From positions 57,494 to 121,493 of the forward strand of contig VXCM01000134.1 in the NCBI GenBank assembly GCA_014773175.1: 64,000 nucleotides of DNA, in the 5' to 3' direction. The DNA is from Lucifuga dentata. Taxonomy: Eukaryota; Chordata; Actinopteri; Ophidiiformes; Bythitidae. Position numbers and translations under genes: made by a program. Of the stretch, positions 51,200 to 60,307 are shown in pieces (positions within the stretch are counted from its first letter, which is position 1; each line of letters opens with the position of its first letter). A model generated the notes under the pieces. It was given only the letters and a program-made list of their open reading frames with translations. It searched no databases and was not told the DNA's origin.

Positions 51200-52347
51200 C
51201 TGTGCAGGTTTTTTTGGAGGAGCATGTTGTGATGGTTGGAGATAAAAACTGTAACTTACAAGACTCTGCTGCCAGGTATGACAGAGTATTTTCTAACTGG
51301 TCAATCTTTACTCGTTTTAATTACAGAACTGTGATTAATTAATGGAGAAATTAGTTGTTTCTTGAACTTTACTCCAAAATGTGATTAGTTGCTGAATGAA
51401 CGATTGATCACAGAGAAGAAAAAGAAACATTCCACAGTTAAATGACAAATTAAACTGAAAAATCATAGTCCTTCTAAGGCTCTCAAACTGTGCTTAACTA
51501 TGCGAGATTTGATTGTTTTAAAAACAATGGAGTCCTTTTTAAACTGACAGGCCTACATGCACACACACATTTTAGACTCATGAAGAAAAGGCTCCCACTC
51601 CTTCGTGCCTCATCGTCTCTATGTGACTGGGCCTCCTCTCACCTCGTCTTTTGTCATTTTGAGTCACGCCAGCTGTCAGCACCCAGTCTCAGCCAATCAC
51701 AGCACACCCTGCTACAAGAGCTGATTAGCTACATGAGAATTCATTAGGATTGTTAGCATAGCATACCGCACAACATCACCTCCAGCTCATCCTTTGATTG
51801 ACAGGCATGAACTTTTTTTCCCCTTTATGTTACACAATGAAATGGTGTCAATCATACTTTGTTTACTTCCCTGTCCTTAAAAAGTCCCTAAAAATCCATT
51901 TCATATGCTGTTTTATGTTTCCTGTCCGTCAGATTTATTCCTGTAAGCCACTTCCTGTAAACTAAGTATTATAAACTTGATGTGACCCTGTGTTATGAGT
52001 CTAGATTTTTTTTTTTATACATGCACATCAGACTGGATGTTCACTTCAGACACACACATTGCATAGTCACAACCAAAATCTCCTCATTCCCACACGCGTG
52101 CATCTTATTGGTGCAAAGTGACGGAAAATCTTTCACACTTGGAACTTAATCAACGCATTTTAAGGAGAAAGGGATACGGTGTAAAGAAAATTATAAACTT
52201 CATATTTTTCTGCCTGCATGACTTATCAGAGCTTCACTGCTTGTCCAGTCTGTCATTTGTACCCACTGCTTCAGCTGCACATTGACAGTTAATAAGTTTG
52301 AAGCCGAATGCAATGAGGCATTTGTTCAAAACTTAACGGTGCTTATC

Positions 52348-52397
<50 letters not shown>

Positions 52398-55300
52398 GCT
52401 ATGCATGCTTTGCTTTTGTCATGCATCCATATGTGCTCATGTTGTGTTTGTGTGTACAGGGTGAAGGTGCGTCCTAACCCGTCTCTGTCTGTTAACAGTC
52501 GCCCTGGCACACAAGACTCTTGGGACCTGCTCAAGCTATCCACAGTGGTCTCATCATCAGGGACCAGGTGTGTGTGTGTGTGTGTGCATATGTGTGCATG
52601 TATTCTTTCTCTGTGTGCAGTTTAGTTAGTGTATACTGTGTATGATCAAATGGTTGTTTTAGTTTACATGCATGAGGTGTATTATATTTGCTGTGCATAT
52701 TGAGAAGTTGAGAGTGAGCAGATTAGCAGAGGAGGGGATCTGTGACGGTGCCTTCAGGTTCCTAATCCTCCTGGGAGAACCGAGACACACATACACAATA
52801 TCTCTTTATCCTCTCTCTTACATAACCATGAGTCCAAAGTTGTGGTGAATTTAGTGGATATGACTACATTTTCAATTCAGTCGTCCAAAGTCAAATGAAT
52901 ATTCTGTTATCGATTAATCAAGAATGTTATCATCATTCTAAATAAGGAGAAATGACACCATTTACCACCTTTGCTTCACTATGCCACACAATAGGCCCAT
53001 ATTCTGTGCAACTTTAGTGGTGTCAGTGTGTGAATACAATGTGGAGTAGCAAGTGCTTGTCTTAGGTTTTTGCTGACATCTGTTGGTGTGTTTGAGTAAT
53101 GTGTGTATGTGTGTGTCACATGACTTGAGTTCCGCCTGGATACTGCTCAGTCAATGCAATGCACACACTCATGCTTGACCAGACAGTCTGCAGGGGCTGT
53201 GTGGCCTCAGGCTCACGAATGCAGTAAATGTGCATATTATTGCCTGTGATTGCTACATGCAATAACAATATATTGCTCTCCTTTTCTTTATTATTCCGTT
53301 TCTTCTCACCATTTTTCGGAACTTAACTAGTTCTGCATACTTCAACCTAGAAATACTGTTCAAACTTCAGGCTGTTAAGAAAATTTTGGACATGATTGCT
53401 ACATCTTTTGGTATTAATACTGTATGTCGTATAATTTCTGAAATATTCCGCATTTTTCTGGCTATTTTTCCCATGCAATCATAAATCAATGGGATGAGAC
53501 TTCAAATATCCTTCAGGCATTCCCTTTTCAAGCACTTATAACTTCAGCCTACTTTCACCAAGAAAAAGCATTAAATTATTCAGGTCATAAGACCTTCAAC
53601 TTTTTCAGAGTAGTTCAGCATTTTCATGCCTTTCATGGTTCAGGGTTAAACAAAGACATAAACATGCACATTCACGTGCACATACACACACATGCATATA
53701 TTTATGATTTTACAGACCTCTCCAGATTTTAACACATTATATGTGTGCATTGTCAACAGTTGACTTTGTGTGGTGTTACACAGACTGACACACACAGTCA
53801 TTCATTAATTTGAATTACTTAAAGAAATGATGAAATCCAGGAAATTATTACTGCAACAACAGTGTGAGGATCTCCCTCAATTTTGCGTTGTTCTTCTCAT
53901 CAGTGCCGAGAGGATTACAGAAGATTTAAATCCCTCTGTGCCTAAGATGCCCTCTGAGTCTGCCAGCGACAGCACAGCACCACAGGTAGCACAAAGACAA
54001 GACACACACACACATATATATCCAAACTGAAAGATGAACTGGAGGACAACTGCACCAAATGCAGGAGCAATTAATAAAGTTGTGACTGGTCATCTACACA
54101 GTACTCATGAATGAAAGAAGGCCTCAATGCCAGGACCTCTGCTGTCCTTCAGTAGCCATTGTTTTATCATAAAGGATTTTTTTTTTTTTTTTTTTTTTTT
54201 TTTGCCTAATTAACCTGTTTGTTTTGTTTTGTGTCATTCTCAACCCAATGTGATTAGATAATTTATTTTCCTTTACTCCTGTACAACATAATTTAGATAA
54301 AAACTGACCTACTTCTTTGTATTTTGTGTTATTCCATAGGTTAAACCAGAGGAGGAAGACCTGCAAACCTCTGCACCGCTGTCTGACAACCTGATCGACT
54401 TCACTGAGCCGACTCCTGTGGTAAGATAAGCTACATGTCACCATCTCCTGCAACTGCTGTCCTAAGAACATATCTTTATTTTACTGTTAGGCTCAGAGCT
54501 GAGAGTCAGACATTTATTTTTTTATACCCTGCAGGAGGTATGCAATGTTCTGAGGCAGAGAAATATCAGCTGACATCAACACCATTCCAATTACTCAGTA
54601 ATTAATCTCACAAATAACAGTTGTGAAATCCAAAAGTAGAATTATATTTATTGATGACAGTTGATTATGATATATGACAAACAAAAGTGTTAAACTCAGC
54701 GTGATCAGACAACAACTAAATTGTGGTGACAGCGCTCCACATTAGTAGCCTGAGCAGCCTCAGCTGCTTTATAGCCCTGAACCCTGCAGCTGCTGTTTCA
54801 GAGCAAATCTTATCTGTTAACATCCAAAAACTTGTCACTGGCAAAAAAGTGAGAGGTCAAAGGCCATTGACTGCCTCCATAAGACACGCACCCAGCTGCA
54901 CTGCCACAATATATTGCTTATTTTACCCATCATAAATTCTGATGGCTGTTGTAGTGTAACAGCAATTTTCTGGTTGTGCTCCAGCTACCAGCAGTGCAGC
55001 AGCCCAAACCTGTCATCACGCCTCGCTGGATTATTCCTGCTGCTTCTGTGAGTCATTAAACTCTTATTCTCTGTGGAACTGGCAATGCGATGCTTATTTT
55101 ATTCCACAGGCATTTGTAGATGACGATGCCTGCACTGAATTTCTGAATTTAGAGGAAGTATAAAGACTGACCTACATTTTCCCATCTCCCTGTTTAATGC
55201 AGCCTCCTGGTATCTTTACTAATGGCCTGCTCGACCTTGACCCCCCAGTTAAGGTCACCCCTTTGCCCCCTTCAGATGGAGGGGAAGCTCTCACTCCAGC

Positions 55301-56074
55301 CGTCTCCCACCTTGTTTACTCACATAACATCATCTCAGCCAGGTAAAACCTTTAGCAGATATACCTTAGCTGGAACAAATTTTCAAATTAAATGTACAGA
55401 AATTGCTTTATGTGTGGCTAGAAAATGTATAGCAGTGACATGGAAATCTGATTCTCCTCATTACTAAATGGTCTTTGGAAATGAATAATTGTATTCCTCT
55501 TGAAAAGATTACATTTAACTTTAGAAAAGGAAAATTTGGCAGCCTTATTTAGATTATATAGATACATCAGTAACGCCACCATAGAAAAGGGATCATTTTT
55601 GGTTTGCCAGAAGGCCTCTTTAAAGTATATAATACTGTATTAGCACAGTGTCTCTTTATGTTCTTGTTCTCTTCTTATACACTGACCCCTCTTTTTTTTT
55701 CTTTTTTTTTTTTNTTTTTTTTTTTTGTGTACATGGGTTTACAAGGGGGAGTATTGGAGTTAACCTTGTATTTTGTGTTCTGTAATTTGTTGGAAAAAAG
55801 TCAAAAATATTCTAAAAAAAGATATACCTTAGGAGGGTGGGATTTGAACCAACGCATTGTAGGTTATATTGCTGAAGTCCTACTGAACAAATATTTATGT
55901 AATTTCTCATGAAAATAAAGCAAAATAGTTAATCAATAGTGTCTTTCACAAATAATACATACAAAAACATACAAAAATAAGCATGCAAGCATACACATTT
56001 GCATACTGTAGAACTTATTATTTTCACTTTAAATTGAAGAAATCCAGGAATTTGCAAAGGGAAAACCCAGAAAT

Positions 56075-56114
<40 letters not shown>

Positions 56115-56262
56115 TTCCTAAAGCACTAATCTGTTTGGATGTCCATTAATGTGTTGCATGTCTTAACCTCTACCTTCCACTCGGTCCCACAGCACTGTGG
56201 GTCAGCAGCCTGTCTCAGAGGATAGAACTACACCCAGAGGTCTCCTGACCACTGAGCTCTAA
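23870..56262 (+). CDS. epb41l5: epb41l5 (4.1-family FERM protein, YMO1 / zebrafish mosaic eyes), complete
   Basis: Cytoskeletal adaptor beneath the plasma membrane; in vertebrates it binds Crumbs, limits apical membrane and supports epithelial-mesenchymal transition and focal adhesions. Twenty-five coding exons join with consistent phases: 23870-24049, 31219-31323, 32236-32278, 32617-32695, 33229-33273, 33381-33433, 35109-35229, 35506-35593, 35940-36028, 36158-36227, 38204-38373, 39316-39422, 39657-39675, 41051-41096, 41541-41662, 49336-49487, 50091-50188, 50415-50570, 51208-51275, 52460-52567, 53904-53985, 54340-54420, 54985-55047, 55203-55342, 56193-56262. They total 2355 bases, 784 residues plus stop. 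The FERM domain covers about residues 43-330, the FERM-adjacent region about 340-385, and a long low-complexity tail follows. The start [13 protein letters not shown] and the end LLTTEL match mammalian EPB41L5; the close paralogue EPB41L4B lacks this pairing with PTPN4. Confidence 0.95.
24770..24890 (+). mobile_element. LINE 3' tail
   Basis: GCATGTGACAAATAAAACTC then TGAAACTTGAA is the characteristic end of a 5'-truncated L2-type LINE. Confidence 0.5.
25077..25132. repeat. (CT)n(CA)n microsatellite
   Basis: About 21 CT units followed by CA units, epb41l5 intron 1. Confidence 0.95.
26383..26517. repeat. Assembly-made 67-bp duplication around N
   Basis: 67 bases (26383-26449) recur exactly at 26451-26517 with a single N between. 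Best read as unmerged contig ends. Confidence 0.85.
26700..26877 (+). mobile_element. LINE/SINE 3' tail
   Basis: GTAAAGCACTTTGAATTTGC then GGTGCTATAGAAATAATTAG and a (GCCTT)n-like end: a typical teleost L2-clade or V-SINE 3' terminus. Confidence 0.55.
27819..28370. mobile_element. TTAA-flanked MITE, copy E
   Basis: 552 bp with TTAA at both edges and inverted ends that agree for about 95 bp, including ACATTACTGACAATCATT on both sides. Internal half carries GGTGATACACCCACC-type sequence. Confidence 0.8.
28490..28532. repeat. (GT)n microsatellite
   Basis: About 21 GT units, epb41l5 intron 1. Confidence 0.95.
30647..31124. mobile_element. TTAA MITE, truncated copy F
   Basis: Left edge TTAAAGGACCAG with the first part of the inverted end shortened; the right end stops at TTGGGCTCA followed by an A-rich run, lacking the terminal GGTCCTTTAA. 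Confidence 0.65.
31219..31323 (+). CDS. epb41l5: epb41l5 coding exon 2, FERM N-lobe
   Basis: Encodes [20 protein letters not shown] and then [15 protein letters not shown] (residues 61-95), ubiquitin-like FERM F1 lobe. Acceptor TGATCAG; donor GTAAGA. A truncated MITE ends about 95 bp upstream. Confidence 0.97.
32236..32278 (+). CDS. epb41l5: epb41l5 coding exon 3, FERM N-lobe
   Basis: Short 43-base exon encoding [14 protein letters not shown] and the first base of the next Ile codon. Acceptor TGTTTCAG; donor GTAAGT. Confidence 0.95.
32617..32695 (+). CDS. epb41l5: epb41l5 coding exon 4, FERM
   Basis: Encodes [20 protein letters not shown] then HEELT. Donor GTGAGT is followed within ten bases by a long (CA)n repeat (32705-32756). 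Confidence 0.96.
32705..32756. repeat. (CA)n microsatellite beside a splice donor
   Basis: About 25 CA units beginning nine bases after the epb41l5 exon 4 border. Confidence 0.95.
33229..33273 (+). CDS. epb41l5: epb41l5 coding exon 5, FERM
   Basis: 45-base exon encoding [16 protein letters not shown]2-lobe helix. Acceptor GTTTTCAG; donor GTAAGT splits a Lys codon. Confidence 0.95.
33381..33433 (+). CDS. epb41l5: epb41l5 coding exon 6, FERM
   Basis: Encodes [19 protein letters not shown]2 lobe. Acceptor TTTCCAG; donor GTAAGA splits the Ala codon of QAELGD. Confidence 0.95.
33660..34000. mobile_element. Possible decayed retroelement fragment
   Basis: GCCTTGGGTGACCCTTCCAG GAGC and the GC-rich composition differ from the surrounding A/T-rich intron and recall LINE-derived sequence of teleosts. 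Weak, by memory only. Confidence 0.25.
35109..35229 (+). CDS. epb41l5: epb41l5 coding exon 7, FERM F2 lobe
   Basis: Begins [20 protein letters not shown] and ends [11 protein letters not shown]. Acceptor TTTTTAG right after a short GT-rich tract; donor GTCAGA. Confidence 0.95.
35506..35593 (+). CDS. epb41l5: epb41l5 coding exon 8, FERM F2-F3
   Basis: Encodes [20 protein letters not shown] then [10 protein letters not shown], among the most conserved stretches of the family. Donor GTAACA. Confidence 0.97.
35940..36028 (+). CDS. epb41l5: epb41l5 coding exon 9, FERM F3 lobe
   Basis: Encodes [20 protein letters not shown] then GETKIGLFF. Donor GTATGT splits the Trp codon TG|G. Confidence 0.97.
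36158..36227 (+). CDS. epb41l5: epb41l5 coding exon 10, FERM F3 lobe
   Basis: Encodes [23 protein letters not shown] in one run of 23 codons plus one base. Acceptor CTTATAG; donor GTAAAC. A (GAT)n microsatellite follows at 36285-36333. Confidence 0.97.
36228..38203 (+). other. epb41l5: epb41l5 intron, 2.0 kb
   Basis: Holds a (GAT)n microsatellite near its start and scattered GT/CA-rich tracts at about 36879-37100. No exon or mobile element recognised. Confidence 0.7.
36285..36333. repeat. (GAT)n microsatellite
   Basis: About 15-16 GAT units followed by AAT units, 57 bases after epb41l5 exon 10. Confidence 0.95.
38204..38373 (+). CDS. epb41l5: epb41l5 coding exon 11, end of FERM
   Basis: Begins [20 protein letters not shown] and includes [17 protein letters not shown], the F3 C-terminal helix. 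It ends in FRYS at the start of the FERM-adjacent region. Acceptor CTTCCTCAG; donor GTAACA. Confidence 0.97.
39316..39422 (+). CDS. epb41l5: epb41l5 coding exon 12, FERM-adjacent region
   Basis: Encodes [20 protein letters not shown] then [15 protein letters not shown]. The basic [16 protein letters not shown] block is the FERM-adjacent phospho-regulated segment. Donor GTGAGG. Confidence 0.95.
39657..39675 (+). CDS. epb41l5: epb41l5 microexon (coding exon 13)
   Basis: A 19-base exon encoding GPFHPH plus two bases of a Met codon, bounded by acceptor TTTTTGTACAG and a consensus donor GTAAGT. It is inferred from phase: it links exon 12 (one base left over) to exon 14 in the frame that gives the orthologue-like protein. 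Skipping it would shift the downstream frame. Confidence 0.6.
40197..40836. mobile_element. TTAA MITE, copy G with nested insertion
   Basis: Left edge TTCAAGGACCATACTGGCC (TTAA altered), right edge AGTATGGTTCTTTAA. Relative to copy E it carries an extra stretch of about 55 bp near 40576-40632 whose ends are inverted (TAACTGTTATGACC and GGGTCGTAACAGTAA). Confidence 0.7.
41051..41096 (+). CDS. epb41l5: epb41l5 coding exon 14
   Basis: 46-base exon encoding [15 protein letters not shown], Ser-rich. Two acceptors are close (CTGGCTCAG ending 41050 and TTCCTCAG ending 41064); only the first keeps frame with exon 15. Donor GTGAGG. Confidence 0.65.
41541..41662 (+). CDS. epb41l5: epb41l5 coding exon 15
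   Basis: Begins [20 protein letters not shown] and includes [15 protein letters not shown], aligning with the mammalian segment VEIENLPQSPG. Acceptor CTCCTTCAG; donor GTGGGT. The following intron is 7.7 kb and holds a Tc1-like element. Confidence 0.9.
45200..46165 (-). pseudogene. Tc1-like transposase, broken
   Basis: Fragments in several frames match a DDE transposase of the Tc1 family: paired-type DNA-binding region, [22 protein letters not shown] block, [20 protein letters not shown], and the second catalytic Asp in [10 protein letters not shown] stop replaces the Trp before the first catalytic TDE, frames shift at several points, and the third catalytic region is lost in a duplicated stretch. 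Not functional. Confidence 0.8.
45337..45446. repeat. Internal tandem duplication in the Tc1 remnant
   Basis: AGGACACTCCAAAACCTTCA and the following TTTTGGTCCTTTTGAGCCATTCAGA occur twice, about 63 bp apart. No N is present between copies. It corrupts the transposase C-terminus. Confidence 0.75.
49336..49487 (+). CDS. epb41l5: epb41l5 coding exon 16
   Basis: Encodes [20 protein letters not shown] then a Ser/Glu-rich run ending [18 protein letters not shown] parallels the mammalian LLEATIGDVIGAS. Acceptor TTTTCTATAG; donor GTGAGC. Confidence 0.9.
50091..50188 (+). CDS. epb41l5: epb41l5 coding exon 17
   Basis: Encodes [20 protein letters not shown] then [13 protein letters not shown]. The mammalian counterpart is KLKQLEMENSPL...NVNINSQ. 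Acceptor TCTTTTCAG; donor GTGGGC. Confidence 0.92.
50415..50570 (+). CDS. epb41l5: epb41l5 coding exon 18
   Basis: Begins [20 protein letters not shown] and includes [17 protein letters not shown], nearly identical to the mammalian block. Exactly 52 codons, phase 0. Donor GTAACT. Confidence 0.95.
50686..50940. mobile_element. Possible hAT-like MITE
   Basis: Ends AGCAGTTCCCAAACTTT and TTTTGAGAACTACTGG form an imperfect inverted pair similar to the element at 1739-2050. Internal sequence has no ORF. Confidence 0.4.
51151..51197. repeat. (CT)n microsatellite at a splice acceptor
   Basis: About 23 CT units ending ten bases before epb41l5 exon 19. Confidence 0.95.
51208..51275 (+). CDS. epb41l5: epb41l5 coding exon 19
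   Basis: Encodes [20 protein letters not shown] and AA. Acceptor CTGTGCAG preceded by (CT)n at 51151-51197; donor GTATGA. Conservation is low, but phases fit both sides. Confidence 0.85.
52351..52396. repeat. (GT)n microsatellite
   Basis: About 22 GT units upstream of epb41l5 exon 20. Confidence 0.95.
52460..52567 (+). CDS. epb41l5: epb41l5 coding exon 20
   Basis: Encodes [20 protein letters not shown] then [15 protein letters not shown]. Acceptor TGTGTACAG; donor GTGTGT leads straight into a GT repeat, so the exact 3' border is less secure. A (GT)n repeat also lies upstream (52351-52396). Confidence 0.75.
52568..53903 (+). other. epb41l5: epb41l5 intron, 1.3 kb
   Basis: A/T-rich, GT-rich just after the donor; no exon or element recognised. 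Confidence 0.7.
53904..53985 (+). CDS. epb41l5: epb41l5 coding exon 21
   Basis: Encodes [20 protein letters not shown] then SDSTAPQ. Acceptor TTCTCATCAG; donor GTAGCA. Phases fit both neighbours; sequence is poorly conserved. Confidence 0.75.
54340..54420 (+). CDS. epb41l5: epb41l5 coding exon 22
   Basis: Encodes [20 protein letters not shown] then FTEPTPV; the DNLID core parallels the mammalian ENLIDHT. Acceptor TTCCATAG; donor GTAAGA; phase 0 at both ends. Confidence 0.9.
54985..55047 (+). CDS. epb41l5: epb41l5 coding exon 23
   Basis: Encodes [20 protein letters not shown] and S. The ITPRWI(I/V)P motif is shared with mammalian EPB41L5. Phase 0 at both ends; donor GTGAGT. Confidence 0.95.
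55203..55342 (+). CDS. epb41l5: epb41l5 coding exon 24
   Basis: Begins [20 protein letters not shown] and ends [12 protein letters not shown], Pro-rich. Acceptor TTTAATGCAG; donor GTAAAA splits a Ser codon. Confidence 0.88.
56193..56262 (+). CDS. epb41l5: epb41l5 terminal coding exon 25
   Basis: Encodes [23 protein letters not shown] and TAA at 56260-56262. The final LLTTEL is identical to the mammalian C-terminus and looks like a possible class I-type PDZ ligand. Acceptor CGGTCCCACAG. Confidence 0.95.
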
Positions 56263-59200
56263 GGAAAGATGAGGAGCTGCCTTCACAAAATATGTCTCAA
56301 TCCCTCACCCACTCACTCCATCCTTGCACACTGGGCCAGGGTGCACTGACCACAGAGGAAGAGACAATTAGCAAATACTACATCACAATTTTAATTTATC
56401 CAATATCACACACGCACTCCAAGTGTTTCCTTCATAAATGAACCTCTGATGTTAAAGGAAAAGAGCGAGGCTGATGTCATTGTCACATGGCATCTTCTGG
56501 GATTATAGTATTGACAGTAATGAATGACTTCAACCTCAGTTTCTGTGAAAGGGTTGAAACGTGCATTCCCTTCCCAAATTCCCCCATCTTTCATTGGTAA
56601 CGTCACCCTCAGTATTTGTCATTTGACATTATTACATTGGCATGTTTCTGAGGTAACTGAAGTCTGAGATCTTAGGGATCTCAGACCTCTGACTTAGTGC
56701 ATACTTCCTGTTTACTACACCTACCGTCTAGTTTTCGACTTCCCAGTCAACCAAGCTTCGGTCTCTAGCGTTAACTCTACCTCCTTGCAGCTGATCACTG
56801 CTGAACCATGTAGATGTCCCCCGAATCTTTCACTACAGAGACCAACTTCCTCTTTTACCTCTTTGTTTTAGAAGTTGGATCCTGCTGTTTTATCACTGCT
56901 AATGTGTGTCACTGAATCTCTGCTACTCTGAGCTGCAGGTTTAGCTGCTGAATGAAGGACTGAAAAACAATCACCAGTTTGAAGGAAAGAGGGTGATTTA
57001 AAGTATCAGTTCTAAGAGGTGAAGACATCTGGACTCTTGAAATGCTGAAACTTCTGGATATGATACTGTACCCTTCTTGTAGTACACTAAAAAAACACTT
57101 TTTATACACTGTTAATACTTCAGCCCAAGCTTGCAATACTACAGCTAGCCACTGGATATACCAACATTTTTATCTCATATCACTGGATTGACTTTGCAAC
57201 ACTGGACCTTGAAATGACTCTCAATGAATACTGATCAAGATGAACACTTCAGTTTTTAATCAGTGATTTTAATGTTTTGTTGTTACTTTTATATAATTTT
57301 GATGTTTTTATTTGTTCATCCCATTAACTTTCAAATCATACATTATGCTACCGTCACCACGGAGGCATGGAGCAGTGGAAGTTACTTTTTTGTCTGTGAA
57401 TGCTCTGTTTGTTTAAATTTGTACCCTGTTTGGAGTCAAACATGACTACACAAAAATATGTTTGTCACACATTATGTGATAATGTGTGACAATCATATTG
57501 CTTTGACTTGATTTGCTGCTTCCACTTGTGGCATTTTTTTTTTTTTTTTTNTTTTTTTTTTTTTTTTCAACCACCTTAATTTAAATGTATTAATCTGGAA
57601 GGAGCAAAGCGTAATCAGACATTGGCTGGTTGCTGTTGAGAGTTTATTTCTGTTCGCTGTAGTCTATCTGGAGTATGAGGTAGACAACATTTTTTGGTTT
57701 TGGTTTGGTCCTGTTTATCTAAATCCATCTTTAATAGTATCTTGACCCTGTTATAAAATAGCTCCTCTTATTAACATGTTGTAGTTACTTACTACCCTGC
57801 CTTATTGAGATGAATGTATTAGAATTTTCTCCTGAGAATGCTGGAGGTTCCACTGTAAGAAAATATCACTAAATTTTACTACCTTGGAAAACACACTTAA
57901 AAATATATTAGTAACACTTGCAGATCTCATGCTGCTTTTACATCCCATCATACAGTGCATGTCCGTTGTAAACACCAACTCTGAACTTTCCAGTTATGTC
58001 TAAGTGTAAAAAGTAAAACTATACCCATGTTAGGTTTGTCTGTAATGACGTTTCTCACATTATCTGTCTTGTATAAGGGAAACTGATTCAATGTCTTCTT
58101 TACAGTCATAATTTATGCTATTAGTCAATATAATTGTTGAGATATTACATGGTATATTATCAGTAAATGACATTAGTCAGCTGTAGATATGAGGTAGCTT
58201 TTTTTTTTTTAAAGTTTGTATTATTACTACATGCTGAAGTGAGTTTTGTCACTGAGGTCATAACAGAAGTAGGAAACAATTTGGTTCAAACTGGCTGGAA
58301 ACAGAGAAGAACACTGACTGTTTTTGTGATGTTACAAATACAATTTTATATAATCCTTTATTTTATTTTTTGAATACCTGACCACCATTCAGTAAAGCCT
58401 TGCTAGGAAGCATTTGTATTTCATTTGTATTTACTGTTTGGCTACTATTGAACATGTTTGTCTGGAAAGTTGTGCAAGATTAGACAATATGATTTGTAAC
58501 TCTGATGTGAACTGGATGTGTTTTTGCCTTGTTAATCCAGCTATGAAAAGATTAACATCTGGTTCACTCAATGGTTAAAAAAGAAAAAAAAAAATCAGAA
58601 TTTGTATTCCTGCATAAACTAATTTAGTGATAAGATGGAAAATATAGTTGTATTAGAAATGTCGTGATTGCAGCTGACTCAGAAGGTCTGTGACTTCAAA
58701 CTATTTTTTTTTATTGGTAGCCTATATCTGAGTTGATTTACTAGTATCACCACAATTCATTTAACAATGTACAATCAGTAGGTTTTAATTTATTTATAAT
58801 TTTAAGAGCGCCATTCATTCACTTAAAGTTTAAAGGAAAACCTCACTTTAGAAAACAATTCTCATAGTTTTCCTACAGCTCCTGTTTGCTGACATAATTT
58901 AGACTGAGACTGAAGGGAGAAAATAGCAATACCAGTCTGTAAAGTAGTAAAGCAGAGCCTTTTAGATCCTTATTGATTTTATGTATAAAGTGCTGTATAC
59001 TGTAGTACACACTTTCATGTGTACACTTGAAACAGTTGTGTCACTGTGAACTTGGTTATCTATGAGGCATTTTCACTCTCAGCTTGCACAGTGTAAAAAG
59101 ACTGTTAACTCTGTGAACGTCGCCAATACCAACTGTCTAAAAAGAAATACTACTGCTGACGGTATGTGTCTGATTGCAAAGTAATTTAAGCTGCATTCGC

Positions 59201-59741
59201 TGACTCCACAAAGTGTTTATTGTATGTTTGCCTATTTACCACAAGATGGCAGCATAGTACAGTTTTTCACCTGTGGCAGACTGGACCAGATGGCAATTTT
59301 TCCTCGAGCACCAATAACATAATAATCACAGTTCACCCTTTATATGTGACTATATATGTGTAGTACCACTATTACAAAAGGCATGAAGCCAGCTAAAAGT
59401 TTTATTTTATTTTATTTTATTTTTTGCCCTGCCTTTAAACAAAGCAATCTTGATTATGTGAATTTTACATAATCAAGGTGAAACAAAATACATAATTGTA
59501 TCAAAAGTAGGACATTATAAAGTAGCGATTCTTAAGATATAACTTGTTAGTTGAAAATGGACATACTGTACAAACTCTGACGGCAAAATGGTTTGCCATC
59601 ATTTATTTGACAGCCTTCTAAACTATTGCTGCCAAGTAGACCCTCCTACAGTCTGAAAACTGCCTAGAGTTTTTTGTATGACCTATAAGCAAAATCATGA
59701 CTATTTATGTAAAGGGACTTTCTGACTGTATTATGCTAGTT
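56263..59741 (+). other. epb41l5: epb41l5 3' UTR and flanking DNA
   Basis: No coding signal. The UTR begins at 56263. No canonical AATAAA with a convincing downstream element was found before 59.7 kb, only variants such as AGTAAA near 58391, so the end is unknown. A T-run with N lies at 57534-57567. Confidence 0.5.
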
Positions 59742-59925
59742 TTAAAGGACCATACTGGTCATTTTGCATTTTGAGGCTAATATATTCAATTTTCATACAT
59801 GTAACATTACTAACAATCGGTGAATTGGTGACAAAACGTGAATTAATTATTTTTTTTCCCTACCTTCCAGGCCACCATTGGTTTCAGTTCATTCTGGTAC
59901 GCTGTTAAAATCAACTTATTGATAC

Positions 59926-60052
59926 TTGAAATGTTCTTGGGATAGGTAATCCATCATCGCGAACAAGATGTGTATTCAGGTTTTTTTTNTTGAAATGTTC
60001 TTGGGATAGGTAATCCATCATCGCGAACAAGATGTGTATTCAGGTTTTTTTT
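59926..60052. repeat. Assembly-made 63-bp duplication around N
   Basis: Identical 63-base copies on each side of N at 59989, inside MITE copy H. Confidence 0.85.
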
Positions 60053-60172
60053 CAAAGTTATGTAATTTTAGCGTTTAAGCGTAATAAAAAATGCGGAGTG
60101 ATCTGAAAATGCTTCCTGTTTTCAGTTCTTCACTACAGCATTTGAATGCACCACTAGGAAGCATCCCAAGAG

Positions 60173-60307
60173 TGTTTCAAGTATCAACAAGTTGATTTTA
60201 ATAGCGTAACAGAATGAACTGAAACCAATGGCGGTCTGGNTGTTTCAAGTATCAACAAGTTGATTTTAATAGCGTAACAGAATGAACTGAAACCAATGGC
60301 GGTCTGG
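60173..60307. repeat. Assembly-made 67-bp duplication around N
   Basis: Identical 67-base copies on each side of N at 60240, inside MITE copy H. Confidence 0.85.

Noticed and set aside
55828..55865. GGATTTGAACC, a B-box/T-arm-like string suggesting a tRNA gene
   Set aside because: The reverse strand shows GGTTCAAATCCC, but no matching acceptor stem, D-arm or anticodon arm could be assembled; perhaps a SINE scrap.
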